Part shown: in pieces, positions 27,367 through 37,008 of the stretch
How positions within the stretch are numbered: position 1 is the stretch's first letter
Layout: the number at the start of each line of letters is the position of its first letter
From: an uncultured delta proteobacterium
GTDB lineage: Bacteria > Myxococcota_A > Polyangia > Polyangiales > Ga0077539
Length of the DNA stretch: 38,721 bases
Reading direction: 5' to 3'
Assembly: GCA_903845045.1 (NCBI GenBank)
Contig: CAIMWA010000642.1
Span: 1-38,721 of the forward strand
The notes under the pieces: model-generated
The model's input: only the letters and a program-made list of their open reading frames with translations
What the model was told of the DNA's origin: nothing
Database searches by the model: none
Position numbers and translations under genes: made by a program

Positions 27367-27396
27367 TTGCCCTTTCGCGCTTCGTAAGCATAGTGG
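27367..27396 (+). promoter_or_regulatory. Candidate rel promoter giving a near-leaderless mRNA
   Basis: TTGCCC (27367-27372), an 18-base spacer, and TAGTGG (27391-27396); a 16-base alternative pairs it with CATAGT (27389-27394). The resulting start point would lie at or just before the ATG at 27403. No Shine-Dalgarno sequence precedes that ATG, consistent with a leaderless or very short leader. The boxes are weak matches. Confidence 0.3.
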
Positions 27397-27402
27397 CTTC
27401 AC

Positions 27403-29562
<2,160 letters not shown>

Positions 29563-29576
29563 CGTCCGCGCGAATC

Positions 29577-29611
29577 CAGTATCATTGACTTCACGTTCAG
29601 TATCGTAGAAA
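29577..29611 (+). promoter_or_regulatory. Candidate promoter with two 21-bp-spaced direct repeats
   Basis: In an unusually AT-rich stretch, CAGTATC occurs at 29577-29583 and again at 29598-29604, exactly two DNA turns apart. Between and after them lie TTGACT (29585-29590) and, 15 bases on, TAGAAA (29606-29611), usable as -35 and -10 boxes. Repeats on both sides of the -35 box are where a regulator dimer would sit. The predicted start is at or near the ATG at 29621. Confidence 0.45.
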
Positions 29612-29612
29612 T

Positions 29613-29628
29613 GTCCACTCATGTGGAC
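29613..29628 (+). promoter_or_regulatory. Inverted repeat centred on the start codon
   Basis: GTCCAC (29613-29618), loop TCAT, GTGGAC (29623-29628). The ATG at 29621-29623 lies in the loop and first stem base. It could be an operator across the transcription start, or, if a longer leader exists, a hairpin that hides the start codon. No Shine-Dalgarno sequence is visible nearby. Confidence 0.4.
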
Positions 29629-30601
29629 GTGGCTGCGAGCGCTGGTGTTGGTCGTGTGCGCCGTGAGTTCGGCGGCGTGCTCGCGCCCGTCGGACCCGCG
29701 GGTGCTGCGCCTCGGGTACTTTCCGAACCTCACGCACGCGCCGGCGCTGACGGGCGTCGCGTCGGGGCGCTTCGCGCGGGCGCTGGGCGTGGTGCGGCTC
29801 GAGACGCGGGTGTTCAACGCGGGTCCCGCGGCCGTCGAGGCGTTGCTCGCCGGGGCCCTCGACGCCGCCTACGTCGGACCGATGCCCGCGGTCGCCGGAC
29901 ACCTGCGAACGCATGGGCGGGCGCTGCGCGTGGTGGCCGGTGCGGCGTCGGGTGGGGCGCTCTTCGTGGTGCGCCGCGGGGCGGGCATCCATGGTGCGGG
30001 CGATCTGCACGGCAAGCGCATCGCCACGCCACAGCTCGGCGGCACGCAGGACCTCGCGCTGCGCCGCTGGCTGCGTGCGAACGGCCTCGCGCCGCAGGAG
30101 TCCGGCGGCGACGTGCGGGTGGTTCCCATGGAGAACGCGAGCGCGCTGGCGCTGCTGCGGCAGGGTGCGCTGGACGGCGCGTGGGTGCCCGAGCCCTGGG
30201 CCGCGCGGCTCGTGGCCGAGGCCGACGCCGAGGTGCTCCTCGACGAGCGGGACCTCTGGCCCGGACGCACCTTCGCGACGACGGTGCTCGTGGCGCGGCT
30301 TCGCTACCTTCGCGAGGCACGGTCCAACGTGGCTGCGCTGGTGCGCGCCAACGCCGCCGAGGTCGCGTGGATCACCGCACATCCTGCGGAGGCCCCGCTC
30401 GCGGCCAACGCGGCCATCGGGAGTCTCTCGGGGCGGGCCCTCGCGCCCGAGGTGCTGCGCGTGGCGTGGTCGCGCATCGACTTCACGACGGACCCGCAGC
30501 GCGCGTCGCTCGCGGCCAACGCGCGGAGCGGTCAAGCGTTGGGGCTGCTCCCGACGGGCTCCGTCGACGACCTCGTCATGACCGTGGAGGGCGCACCGTG
30601 A
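29621..30601 (+). CDS. NMT1/SsuA-type substrate-binding lipoprotein
   Basis: The 326-residue product has a lipoprotein signal (MWTWLRALVLVVCAVSSAAC) and a periplasmic-binding fold of the sulfonate/nitrate/taurine type. Recognisable parts are LRLGYFPNLTHAPALTGVASGRFARALG, EALLAGALDAAYVGPMPAV, GKRIATPQLGGTQDLALRRWL, and ALLRQGALDGAWVPEPWAARLV. Such proteins normally deliver anions or small organics to an ABC permease and ATPase, but neither is next to it here. Its TGA overlaps the GTG of a porin gene by 4 bases, so the two are made together. The regulatory island upstream (29577-29628) suggests it is specifically controlled. Confidence 0.88.
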   Translation: MWTWLRALVLVVCAVSSAACSRPSDPRVLRLGYFPNLTHAPALTGVASGRFARALGVVRLETRVFNAGPAAVEALLAGALDAAYVGPMPAVAGHLRTHGRALRVVAGAASGGALFVVRRGAGIHGAGDLHGKRIATPQLGGTQDLALRRWLRANGLAPQESGGDVRVVPMENASALALLRQGALDGAWVPEPWAARLVAEADAEVLLDERDLWPGRTFATTVLVARLRYLREARSNVAALVRANAAEVAWITAHPAEAPLAANAAIGSLSGRALAPEVLRVAWSRIDFTTDPQRASLAANARSGQALGLLPTGSVDDLVMTVEGAP

Positions 30602-31818
30602 AGCCTCTCGTCGTTCGCGCGATCCTCGCGATCGCCGTCGCGCTGCCCGCGGCCGCGCACGCGCAGCCGGTGAACAACGCGCCGCCCGATCCCACGACGC
30701 CGGCGCTGCTCTCGGTGCGGCCCGGCGGGGGGCTCTCGGTGCGCTCCAGCGACGACCGCTTCGCGCTCACGCTGTCGAGCCGCGCGCAGGTGCGCGAGGC
30801 CGTGGTGCTCCCGGCGTCCGGCGCCGCGACGAACGACCTCTCGCTGCGCACGCTGCGCCTCACACTGGCGGGGCACACCTTCTCGCGGGACGTGCGCTAC
30901 TATGTGCAGCTCGCCTTCGCGAACGCCGACCTCGAGCCCGGCGGGTCGCCTTCGCCGCTCTACGACGCTTGGATCGAGTGGCGCAGGCTGCGCGATCTCA
31001 ACGTGCGCGTCGGGCAGTTCTTCGTGCCCTTCGACCGCGCGCGCACGACGCTCGAGTCGTCGCTGCAGCTCGTCGATCGCTCCACGGTGGTGTCCGAGTT
31101 CAACCTCGATCGCGACGTGGGCGTCGAGCTCTCGTCGCGGGACCTCTTCGGTCTCGGCGGGCGCCTCGCCTACGCCGTCGGCGCGTTCTCCGGCGAGGGG
31201 CGCAACCGCGCTGCCGCGGCGCCGGGCTTTCTCTTCGCGGGGCGGCTGCAGGTCAGTCCGTTCGGAGCCTTCGACGACAACGTCGAGGCCGATCTCGAGC
31301 GCTCGCCGCGGCCCCGTCTCGCCATCGGCGTCGCCGGTGCGTACAACCAGCAGTCGACGCGCGCGCGCAGCACCAGCGGAGCGACCTTCGTGCTCGGGGG
31401 CTTCGACTACGCCCACGCCGCGGCGGACCTGCACTTCAAATGGCGCGGCCTCTCGGTGCTCGCCGAGGGCGTCTGGCGCCATGCCTCGGAGGACCGGCAC
31501 ACGGGCACGCCCATGGGCGCGACGGCGGCGGTGACCGAGTGGTCGCGGTCGGGCTACGGCTACCTGGTGCAGGTCGGCTACGCGTTCACGTCGCACCTCG
31601 AGCTCGCGGCGCGCTGGGGGCAGCTCTTCGCCGCCGACGGCACGGACCCGTCGCTGGTCTCTGCCCTCAACACCGCGGGCCGGGAGCTGGGCGGCAACGT
31701 GTCGTGGTACGTGCAGGGCCACCCGTACAAGCTGCAGGCCGACTACTTCGTGTTCTTCGGCGACACTCTGGCGGGCGCGCGGCAGCAGGTGCGCGTGCAG
31801 GTGCAGGCGACGTTCTAG
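30598..31818 (+). CDS. OprP/OprO-like outer-membrane porin
   Basis: The 406-residue product has a clear signal peptide ending AAAHAQ (after residue 22 or so), then the phosphate-selective porin pattern. This comprises GGGLSVRSSDDRFALTLSSRAQV, LRTLRLTLAGHTFSRDVRYYVQLAFAN, LYDAWIEWRRLRDLNVRVGQFFVPFDRA and FNLDRDVGVELSS. Alternating amphipathic strands follow to a C-terminal aromatic (VQVQATF), as outer-membrane barrels require. It starts at GTG 30598-30600, inside the stop of the binding-protein gene. Coupled expression suggests the porin lets in the same solute that the binding protein captures (inference). Confidence 0.87.
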   Translation: MKPLVVRAILAIAVALPAAAHAQPVNNAPPDPTTPALLSVRPGGGLSVRSSDDRFALTLSSRAQVREAVVLPASGAATNDLSLRTLRLTLAGHTFSRDVRYYVQLAFANADLEPGGSPSPLYDAWIEWRRLRDLNVRVGQFFVPFDRARTTLESSLQLVDRSTVVSEFNLDRDVGVELSSRDLFGLGGRLAYAVGAFSGEGRNRAAAAPGFLFAGRLQVSPFGAFDDNVEADLERSPRPRLAIGVAGAYNQQSTRARSTSGATFVLGGFDYAHAAADLHFKWRGLSVLAEGVWRHASEDRHTGTPMGATAAVTEWSRSGYGYLVQVGYAFTSHLELAARWGQLFAADGTDPSLVSALNTAGRELGGNVSWYVQGHPYKLQADYFVFFGDTLAGARQQVRVQVQATF

Positions 31819-31886
31819 CGCGACGTTCGCGCGCTTCACCGGGCGCTCGCCGTCGGCGTTCCGTGGCGCGTACCCTCGGCGGCGTC

Positions 31887-32873
31887 ATGGCACCTTCGCT
31901 TCGTCACGCCGCTTCGCTCTTCGCCGTCGCGGGCATCGTCGCGGCGTGCGGCAGCCGCACGGGCCTCGACGTCGTCGCCGCGCGCACCGATGGGAGCACC
32001 GCCGACGTCGCCGACGCGCGCGTGTGCGGGGCGCCGTGGGTGCTCTTCAACTACGTCGCCCCGCGTCCAGGATCGACGACGAACGCGCTGCAGATCTACG
32101 CGCTGCGCGCCGACGGCACCGACGGTCACGTCGTCGCGCTGCCACGGCCCGATGGCCAGGCGTTCTACCCGTCGACGACGCCCGACGGCGCCTCGCTGCT
32201 CTACACCGACGGCGACGTCGGCCATCTGTACGCGTACCGCTTCGCCGACCGCACCGAGCGCACGCTCCCTACCATGGGACGCACCGGCTTCGGCTCGCTC
32301 TCCCCCGATGGACGAACGCTGGTCTACGGCAACGGCAACTACCTCTTCCCCGTGGGCATCGACGGTGTGCCGGCGCTGCGGCTCCTCGTCGACGCGGCGA
32401 GCACGCCCACCGGCGGCGCGGGGTATCCCACGTTCCTTTCCGACTCGCAGACGGTGGTGTTCGGCGAGGGCGGGGCGGTGCAGTCCATTCGCATCGACGG
32501 CACCGCGCGGCGCTCGCTGGTGACCGATCGCTCCGGCGGAACCTTTCTCAACCCCGCGCTCTCGCCAGACCGTCGCGAGCTCGCCGCGGTGGTGTCCTGC
32601 GATGGCACGACGTCGGCGTTGCGCGTGTGGTCCGTGGCGTCGCTGCCCGCGGCGTGCGACGCGGGGAGGGTCGTGACGACGGTGCCCGCGAACGGTCCGT
32701 ACTACGTGCTCGCGTGGGGGCCCACGGGGCTCATCGCCTACGGCGCCGGGCATGACGTGCTGCTCGTGCCCGCGGCGGGCGGGACGGCGACGAACCTCAC
32801 CGCAACGCTCACGGGGCCGTTGTCGTCGGCCACGTCGCCGACGTGGGTCGAGGGGTGTGTGGCGGTGCCGTGA
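31887..32873 (+). CDS. PD40/TolB-like propeller lipoprotein
   Basis: The 328-residue product has a lipoprotein signal (SLFAVAGIVAAC), a short Asp-containing linker, and a beta-propeller with PD40-like units. Examples are YALRADGTDGHVVALP, FYPSTTPDGASLLYTDGD, GFGSLSPDGRTLVYGNGN and FLNPALSPDRRELAAVVS. No partner of the Tol-Pal system is near, so this is only a fold resemblance. ATG 31887 gives the right signal length; no strong ribosome site. It starts 68 bases after the porin and might be read with it. Confidence 0.75.
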   Translation: MAPSLRHAASLFAVAGIVAACGSRTGLDVVAARTDGSTADVADARVCGAPWVLFNYVAPRPGSTTNALQIYALRADGTDGHVVALPRPDGQAFYPSTTPDGASLLYTDGDVGHLYAYRFADRTERTLPTMGRTGFGSLSPDGRTLVYGNGNYLFPVGIDGVPALRLLVDAASTPTGGAGYPTFLSDSQTVVFGEGGAVQSIRIDGTARRSLVTDRSGGTFLNPALSPDRRELAAVVSCDGTTSALRVWSVASLPAACDAGRVVTTVPANGPYYVLAWGPTGLIAYGAGHDVLLVPAAGGTATNLTATLTGPLSSATSPTWVEGCVAVP

Positions 32874-32880
32874 GGGTGGC

Positions 32881-33019
32881 GGGACGGGGGTAGGAAAGTA
32901 GGAATCGCTCGCAGTCCTTCACGAACGGCGAGGAATGCCTGACTTCGACGTTGCCGCGACTGCCTCGCGACCCGATAGGTTCCCGGTCACCGCCCAACCT
33001 ACTTACCTACCCCCGTCCC
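32881..33019. repeat. 139-bp element bounded by 22-bp inverted repeats
   Basis: The left arm (32881-32902, starting GGGACGGGGGTAGG) and right arm (32998-33019) are inverted copies differing at one base of 22. The 95-base interior is less GC-rich and contains nested pairs, GCGAGG (32928-32933) with CCTCGC (32963-32968), or GCAGTC (32911-32916) with GACTGC (32958-32963), which exclude each other. No target-site duplication flanks the arms. It fills the gap between two convergent genes, so it may be a bidirectional terminator, a small mobile element, or a structured RNA. Confidence 0.6.
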
Positions 33020-33057
33020 TCTGGGCCTTTGAGCTTCGGCGGCGCCGGCGCGAGCCA

Positions 33058-34116
33058 TCACGTTCCGCGCAGCACCCCGAAGTCGACGAGCATCGCGAGG
33101 GCGTCGATGGGCACCTCTTCGCCCGCCGCCGCGCTCGCGTCGGCACGAGCCTCTTCGGTGGGCCTTCCGTCGAAGTGGTGCAGTTGATCGAAGAGCACCC
33201 GCGGCAACACGAGCGGGTCGAGGTGGCTGTAGCCCTGCACGCGAACGCTCGTCGCGGTGAGCCCGACGAGCTCCGCGCGCCCGAGCATCACCCGCGCAGG
33301 CAGCGCGTCGTCGAGGAGCTGCGCCCGCGCGAGACGCACCGTCGCCGCGAGGGCCCGCGCCTCGGACCCGCCCAACGCCAGCACCTCGGCGGCGGACAGC
33401 GCCTCGGCGACCGCGGTGCAGGCGCGAAAGAAGCCTTCGGCGTCGCCGGTCCAGCGGCCCCAGAGCGCGTCGTCGCGCACGACCACGTCGGCGCGGGGGA
33501 GCCCGTGCGGCGTGTCGAGCGGCGCCATGCGCGCGAGGGCGGCGGGCGGCACGTCGAGGGCGAGGGCGCAGTGCCACGCGACGGCGCGCTCGAGGCGTGC
33601 GAGGAGCTGCTGCACGCGGTTCCAGAGGGCCTTGGAGCGCTCGCCGCGGGTGTGCTTGCAGAACCACGTCGCGCAGGTCGCCTCGCGCCACGCCCACACG
33701 CCGCAGCGCCCGCTCGCGGCCTCGTAATGAGGGCATCGCAGCGACGGGTCACGGCCGAAGCGCTCGCGGTCCGTGTGTTCGGCGAGCAGCACCGCGGCGT
33801 CGGCGCCGAGCCCCAGCGGGGAAAGCGCGACGCCCTCGGCGAGCCGTCGACGCACCGACGCCGACCCGTCGCGCAGCGCGCCGCCCACGAGGAAATTCGC
33901 GAGCGTCGGGAGGTACGTGCAGCAGCGCGTCGCCGGCGAGAACACCAGCGAGCCCGCGGGCACCGACGGGTCCGCGAGCATCGCGCAGTCGTCGCAGGTG
34001 GCGTTCGACTCCACGGGCAGCGTGGCGTCGTCGAGGGCCGCGGCGAGCCAGCGCGCCTGCAGCGGCGGCAGCGCGGCATCGGCGGGGCCCAGCAGCGGGA
34101 GCGAGCGGCGGGTCAT
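33058..34116 (-). CDS. YkgJ-like cysteine-cluster protein
   Basis: The 352-residue protein has eight Cys grouped in its first half: CDDC (41, 44), CC (65, 66), and CPHYEAASGRCGVWAWREATC with FCKH (128, 138, 148, 153). The later cluster matches the pattern CPxL...rCxIY..RPxxCR of the YkgJ zinc/iron-chelating family, though the whole is longer than typical members. The C-terminal 190 residues are mostly helical and unassigned. No signal peptide, so cytoplasmic. Metal or Fe-S binding is likely, catalysis unknown. It is divergent from the triple-DsbA gene with 112 bases between. Confidence 0.7.
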   Translation of the reverse strand: MTRRSLPLLGPADAALPPLQARWLAAALDDATLPVESNATCDDCAMLADPSVPAGSLVFSPATRCCTYLPTLANFLVGGALRDGSASVRRRLAEGVALSPLGLGADAAVLLAEHTDRERFGRDPSLRCPHYEAASGRCGVWAWREATCATWFCKHTRGERSKALWNRVQQLLARLERAVAWHCALALDVPPAALARMAPLDTPHGLPRADVVVRDDALWGRWTGDAEGFFRACTAVAEALSAAEVLALGGSEARALAATVRLARAQLLDDALPARVMLGRAELVGLTATSVRVQGYSHLDPLVLPRVLFDQLHHFDGRPTEEARADASAAAGEEVPIDALAMLVDFGVLRGT

Positions 34117-34166
34117 GGGCACGTCTCGGCGACGTCGTGAGGGTACCAGGGGGATACGGCGCCTCG

Positions 34167-34186
34167 GCGGGGGATTTGCCCCCCGC
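34167..34186. other. GC-rich hairpin in the divergent intergenic region
   Basis: GCGGGGG (34167-34173) pairs with CCCCCGC (34180-34186) around a six-base loop ATTTGC. It lies between the starts of the YkgJ-like gene and the triple-DsbA gene, so it could affect either leader or bind a regulator. No T tract follows. Confidence 0.4.
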
Positions 34187-34197
34187 GTTGCAGCCCC

Positions 34198-34233
34198 CGC
34201 ACCCCCATGCGAGAAGCGCCGCACCCCCATGCG
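34198..34233 (+). repeat. Duplicated 14-bp start-site sequence
   Basis: CGCACCCCCATGCG occurs at 34198-34211 and 34220-34233, 22 bases apart. Each contains an ATG. Only the second (34229) is in frame with the DsbA protein; the first (34207) opens another frame. The duplication may be an accident, or give a decoy start that tunes translation. Confidence 0.55.
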
Positions 34234-36259
34234 CGACCGCCCTGGACCCCGCTCCGGCTCCTTCGTCGTGACCCTCGCCGCCGCCCTCGCGACGCTCGCG
34301 ATGACACTCTGGCTTCCGCGGCTGCGCCACCCCGCAACGCCGGATTCCGGCGCCCGCGTGGTCTTCGCCGGCGATCCGTCGCGGGGCCTCCCCGAGGGCG
34401 CGCACGACGGCACGCGCATCCCCGTGGCCGGGTCGCCGTCCGTCGGTCCCCGCGACGCGCTCGTCACCGTCGTCGAGTTCGCCGACTTCCAGTGTCCGTT
34501 CTGCGCGCGCGTGGTGCCGACGCTGGCGCAGCTTCGGCAGCGCTACGGCGACGAAGTGCGCATCGTGTGGAAGCACCACCCGCTGCCGTTCCACCAGCAC
34601 GCGATGGAGGCCGCGGAGGCCTCGGCGGAGGCCTTCGCGCAGGGCGGCGACGCGATGTTCTGGGCCATGCACGACCGGCTCTTCGACACGCAGCGCGCCC
34701 TCGACCGCGCCGTCATCGACGCCGCCGCGCAGCAGTCGGGACTCGACATGGGCCGCTATGCCGCCGCCATGGAGCGTCACACCCACGCCGCGGAGATCGC
34801 CCGCGACGTGGCGCTGGCCGAGGCCCTCGGCGCCAACGGCACTCCGGAGTTCTTTCTCAACGGCTCGCACCTCGTCGGCGCGCAGCCCCTCGAGAGCTTC
34901 ACCTCCGCGGTGGACCGCATCCTCGCGCGGGCCCGCACGATCGAGCCGCGGCAGCGCGTGTACGAGGCCATGGTCGCCGCGCCGGTGGAGCTCGAGCCGC
35001 CGCCATCGCCGTCGCCGTCGCCGCGCCGCGCGGAGCCCGATCCCGAGCAGGTGCTGCGCGTGCCCGTGGGCAACTCGCCGACGACGGGACCCGCCGACGC
35101 CCTCGTCACGATGGTGGTGTTCTCGGACTTCCAGTGCCCGTTCTGCCAGCGCGTGGAGCTCACCCTCGCGTCGCTGCGCGCCCGCTACCCCGCAGACCTT
35201 CGCATCGTCTGGAAGAACCAGCCGCTGCCCTTTCACGAGCGCGCGCGCCCCGCCGCCGAGGCCGCCATGGAGGCCTACGCGCAGCACGGCAACGCGGGCT
35301 TCTGGGCCTTTCACGACGCCGTCTTCGCCCGCCCCGGTGCGCTCTCGGAGGACGCCGACGTCGAGCGCTTCGCGCAGGAAGCCCAGCTCGACATGCCGCG
35401 CTTCCGGGCGGCCATGGCGGCGCACGCGCACGCCCCGGAGGTCGACGCGGACATGGCCCTCGCGACGCAGCTCGAGGCCAACGGCACGCCGCACTTCTTC
35501 ATCAACGGGCGCCGCCTCGTGGGCGCGCAGCCCGAGGCCACCTTCGTCACCGCCATCGACGAGGCCCGGCGCCGCGCCGAGGACTTCGTGCGCGCGCACC
35601 CGCAGGTCGGCCGCGCGGCCTACTACGAGTGGATCATGGCCGAGGCAGGCACGACGGTGCGCCGCGTGGCGACGCCGGAGCCCCGACACGACGCCGAGCC
35701 CGACGCCAACGCCGTGCACCACGTCGCGCCGAACCCGCGGGCGCCGTCCCTCGGCCCCGCCAACGCGCCGGTGGTCATCGAGCACTTCTCGGATTTCCAA
35801 TGCCCGTTCTGCGAGCGCGTGCTGCCGCGCCTCGCAGAGGTCCGGCAGCGCTACGGCAACCGCGTGCGCATCGTGTGGCGCGACTACCCGCTGCCGTTCC
35901 ACAACAACGCGATGATGGCCGCCGAGGCCGGCCGCGAGGTGCTGGCGCAGCAGGGCAACACGGGCTTCTGGCGCTTTCACGACGCGCTCTTCGCGCACCA
36001 GCGCGAGCTCGGCCGCGAGGACCTCGAGCGCTACGCCGCGGGCCAGGGCGTGGACCTTCGGCGCTTCCGCGCGGCCCTCGACGCGCACACCCACGAGCGC
36101 GCCGTGCGGGCCGACATCGCCGCCGCCGACGCGACGGGCGTGCAGATCGGCACGCCGGCGTTCTTCATCAACGGGCGCCACCTCGCGGGCGCACAGCCCT
36201 TCGGGGAGTTCCAGCGGCGCATCGACGCGGCGCTGCAGGCGGGCCCGCGTCGGCGGTGA
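34229..36259 (+). CDS. Membrane-anchored protein with three DsbA-like thioredoxin domains
   Basis: The 676-residue product has a short basic N-terminus (MRDRPGPR), one hydrophobic anchor (FVVTLAAALATLAMTLWL), and three DsbA/DsbG-like domains in tandem. Each has DFQCPFC (active-site Cys pairs 89/92, 303/306, 525/528), the PLPFH motif, and a cis-proline as GTPxFFxNG (Pro206, 421, 643) followed by LxGAQP. Domains are about 215-220 residues apart, joined by Pro-rich linkers and a short helix (YEAMVA; YYEWIMAEAG). All three active sites look intact. It should act in the periplasm or outside face on thiols or disulfides. Single-domain DsbA is the usual form. The Uma2 gene follows 12 bases later. 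Confidence 0.92.
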   Translation: MRDRPGPRSGSFVVTLAAALATLAMTLWLPRLRHPATPDSGARVVFAGDPSRGLPEGAHDGTRIPVAGSPSVGPRDALVTVVEFADFQCPFCARVVPTLAQLRQRYGDEVRIVWKHHPLPFHQHAMEAAEASAEAFAQGGDAMFWAMHDRLFDTQRALDRAVIDAAAQQSGLDMGRYAAAMERHTHAAEIARDVALAEALGANGTPEFFLNGSHLVGAQPLESFTSAVDRILARARTIEPRQRVYEAMVAAPVELEPPPSPSPSPRRAEPDPEQVLRVPVGNSPTTGPADALVTMVVFSDFQCPFCQRVELTLASLRARYPADLRIVWKNQPLPFHERARPAAEAAMEAYAQHGNAGFWAFHDAVFARPGALSEDADVERFAQEAQLDMPRFRAAMAAHAHAPEVDADMALATQLEANGTPHFFINGRRLVGAQPEATFVTAIDEARRRAEDFVRAHPQVGRAAYYEWIMAEAGTTVRRVATPEPRHDAEPDANAVHHVAPNPRAPSLGPANAPVVIEHFSDFQCPFCERVLPRLAEVRQRYGNRVRIVWRDYPLPFHNNAMMAAEAGREVLAQQGNTGFWRFHDALFAHQRELGREDLERYAAGQGVDLRRFRAALDAHTHERAVRADIAAADATGVQIGTPAFFINGRHLAGAQPFGEFQRRIDAALQAGPRRR

Positions 36260-36271
36260 TAGGATTCTCGC

Positions 36272-36877
36272 GTGCCTGGTGACGCAGCCCACGCGCTAGA
36301 TGCGGAATTGCCGCTGCTCCGGCCGGACGTCGTGGAGGGCTACCGCAGCGCCGCGCCGCACCTCGTCGCCGAGGTCATCGACGGCGAGCTGTCGCTGATG
36401 ACGCGTCCGCGCCCGCGGCACGGGCGGTCGGCGATGCGCCTCGGGACGCGGTTGGCCGCCTTCGATGATCCTGGCGTCGGCGATCCCGGTGGTTGGGTCA
36501 TTCTCCCAGAGCCCGAGCTCTGGCTTGGACCGCGGCCGGACATCGTGGTCCCGGATCTCGCCGGATGGCGTCGCGAGCGCGTTCCCGAGGACTTTCTGGA
36601 CCCCGCCGGCGTCGGCATCCGTCTGCCACCGGATTGGGTGTGCGAGGTGCTCTCTCCGTCGACGGAGAAGCTCGATCGTGGCCGCAAGCTCGACCTGTTC
36701 CACCGCGAAGGCGTGCGCCACGTCTGGCTGCTGTCCCCGGTGCTTCGCACCCTCGAGGTGTTCCGTCGCGCGGACATCGGCTGGCTGCTCGTCGGGGTCT
36801 TCGACGGCGCCGCACCGGTGCGGGCCGAGCCCTTCGACGCAGTGCCTCTCGACCTCGCCGGGCTCTGGACGGCGTGA
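36272..36877 (+). CDS. Uma2 family PD-(D/E)XK nuclease-fold protein
   Basis: The 201-residue protein matches Uma2 (DUF820): LVAEVIDGEL near the start, PELWLGPRPDIVVPDLAGWR with Asp90, VCEVLSPSTEKLDRGRKLDLFHREGV with Glu125 and Lys139, then HVWLLSPVLRTLEVFR. The fold is that of restriction-like nucleases, but no cellular role has been settled for this widely expanded family. GTG 36272 has AGGA about 8 bases upstream. It sits 12 bases after the triple-DsbA gene and may be co-transcribed. Third codon positions are less GC-rich than the neighbours, which could mean later acquisition. Confidence 0.87.
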   Translation: MPGDAAHALDAELPLLRPDVVEGYRSAAPHLVAEVIDGELSLMTRPRPRHGRSAMRLGTRLAAFDDPGVGDPGGWVILPEPELWLGPRPDIVVPDLAGWRRERVPEDFLDPAGVGIRLPPDWVCEVLSPSTEKLDRGRKLDLFHREGVRHVWLLSPVLRTLEVFRRADIGWLLVGVFDGAAPVRAEPFDAVPLDLAGLWTA

Positions 36878-37008
36878 CGCCCCGGCCCGGTGCGTGGCGC
36901 GTCGCGGCACACATCGAGGGTGCGAAACGCGATGAATTCCCGCGGTCCGCGGCGTGCAGTGCGATCCTTCGCCGACGCCCGAACGTCGCCACGGAGCCCC
37001 CGACGACC

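Noticed and set aside
32809..32997. A 62-codon minus-strand frame across the 32881-33019 element
   Set aside because: It overlaps the end of the propeller gene, has no ribosome site, and shows no recognisable features; the inverted repeat explains the region better.
34114..34117. CATG read as a start codon on both strands
   Set aside because: The plus-strand ATG at 34115 is far upstream of the DsbA signal anchor and would add an unconserved Arg-rich extension; coincidence of the palindrome CATG.
34171..34186. GGGGG...CCCCC hairpin as a terminator
   Set aside because: It lies between two divergent gene starts, where a terminator has no upstream gene to end; kept only as an unexplained hairpin.
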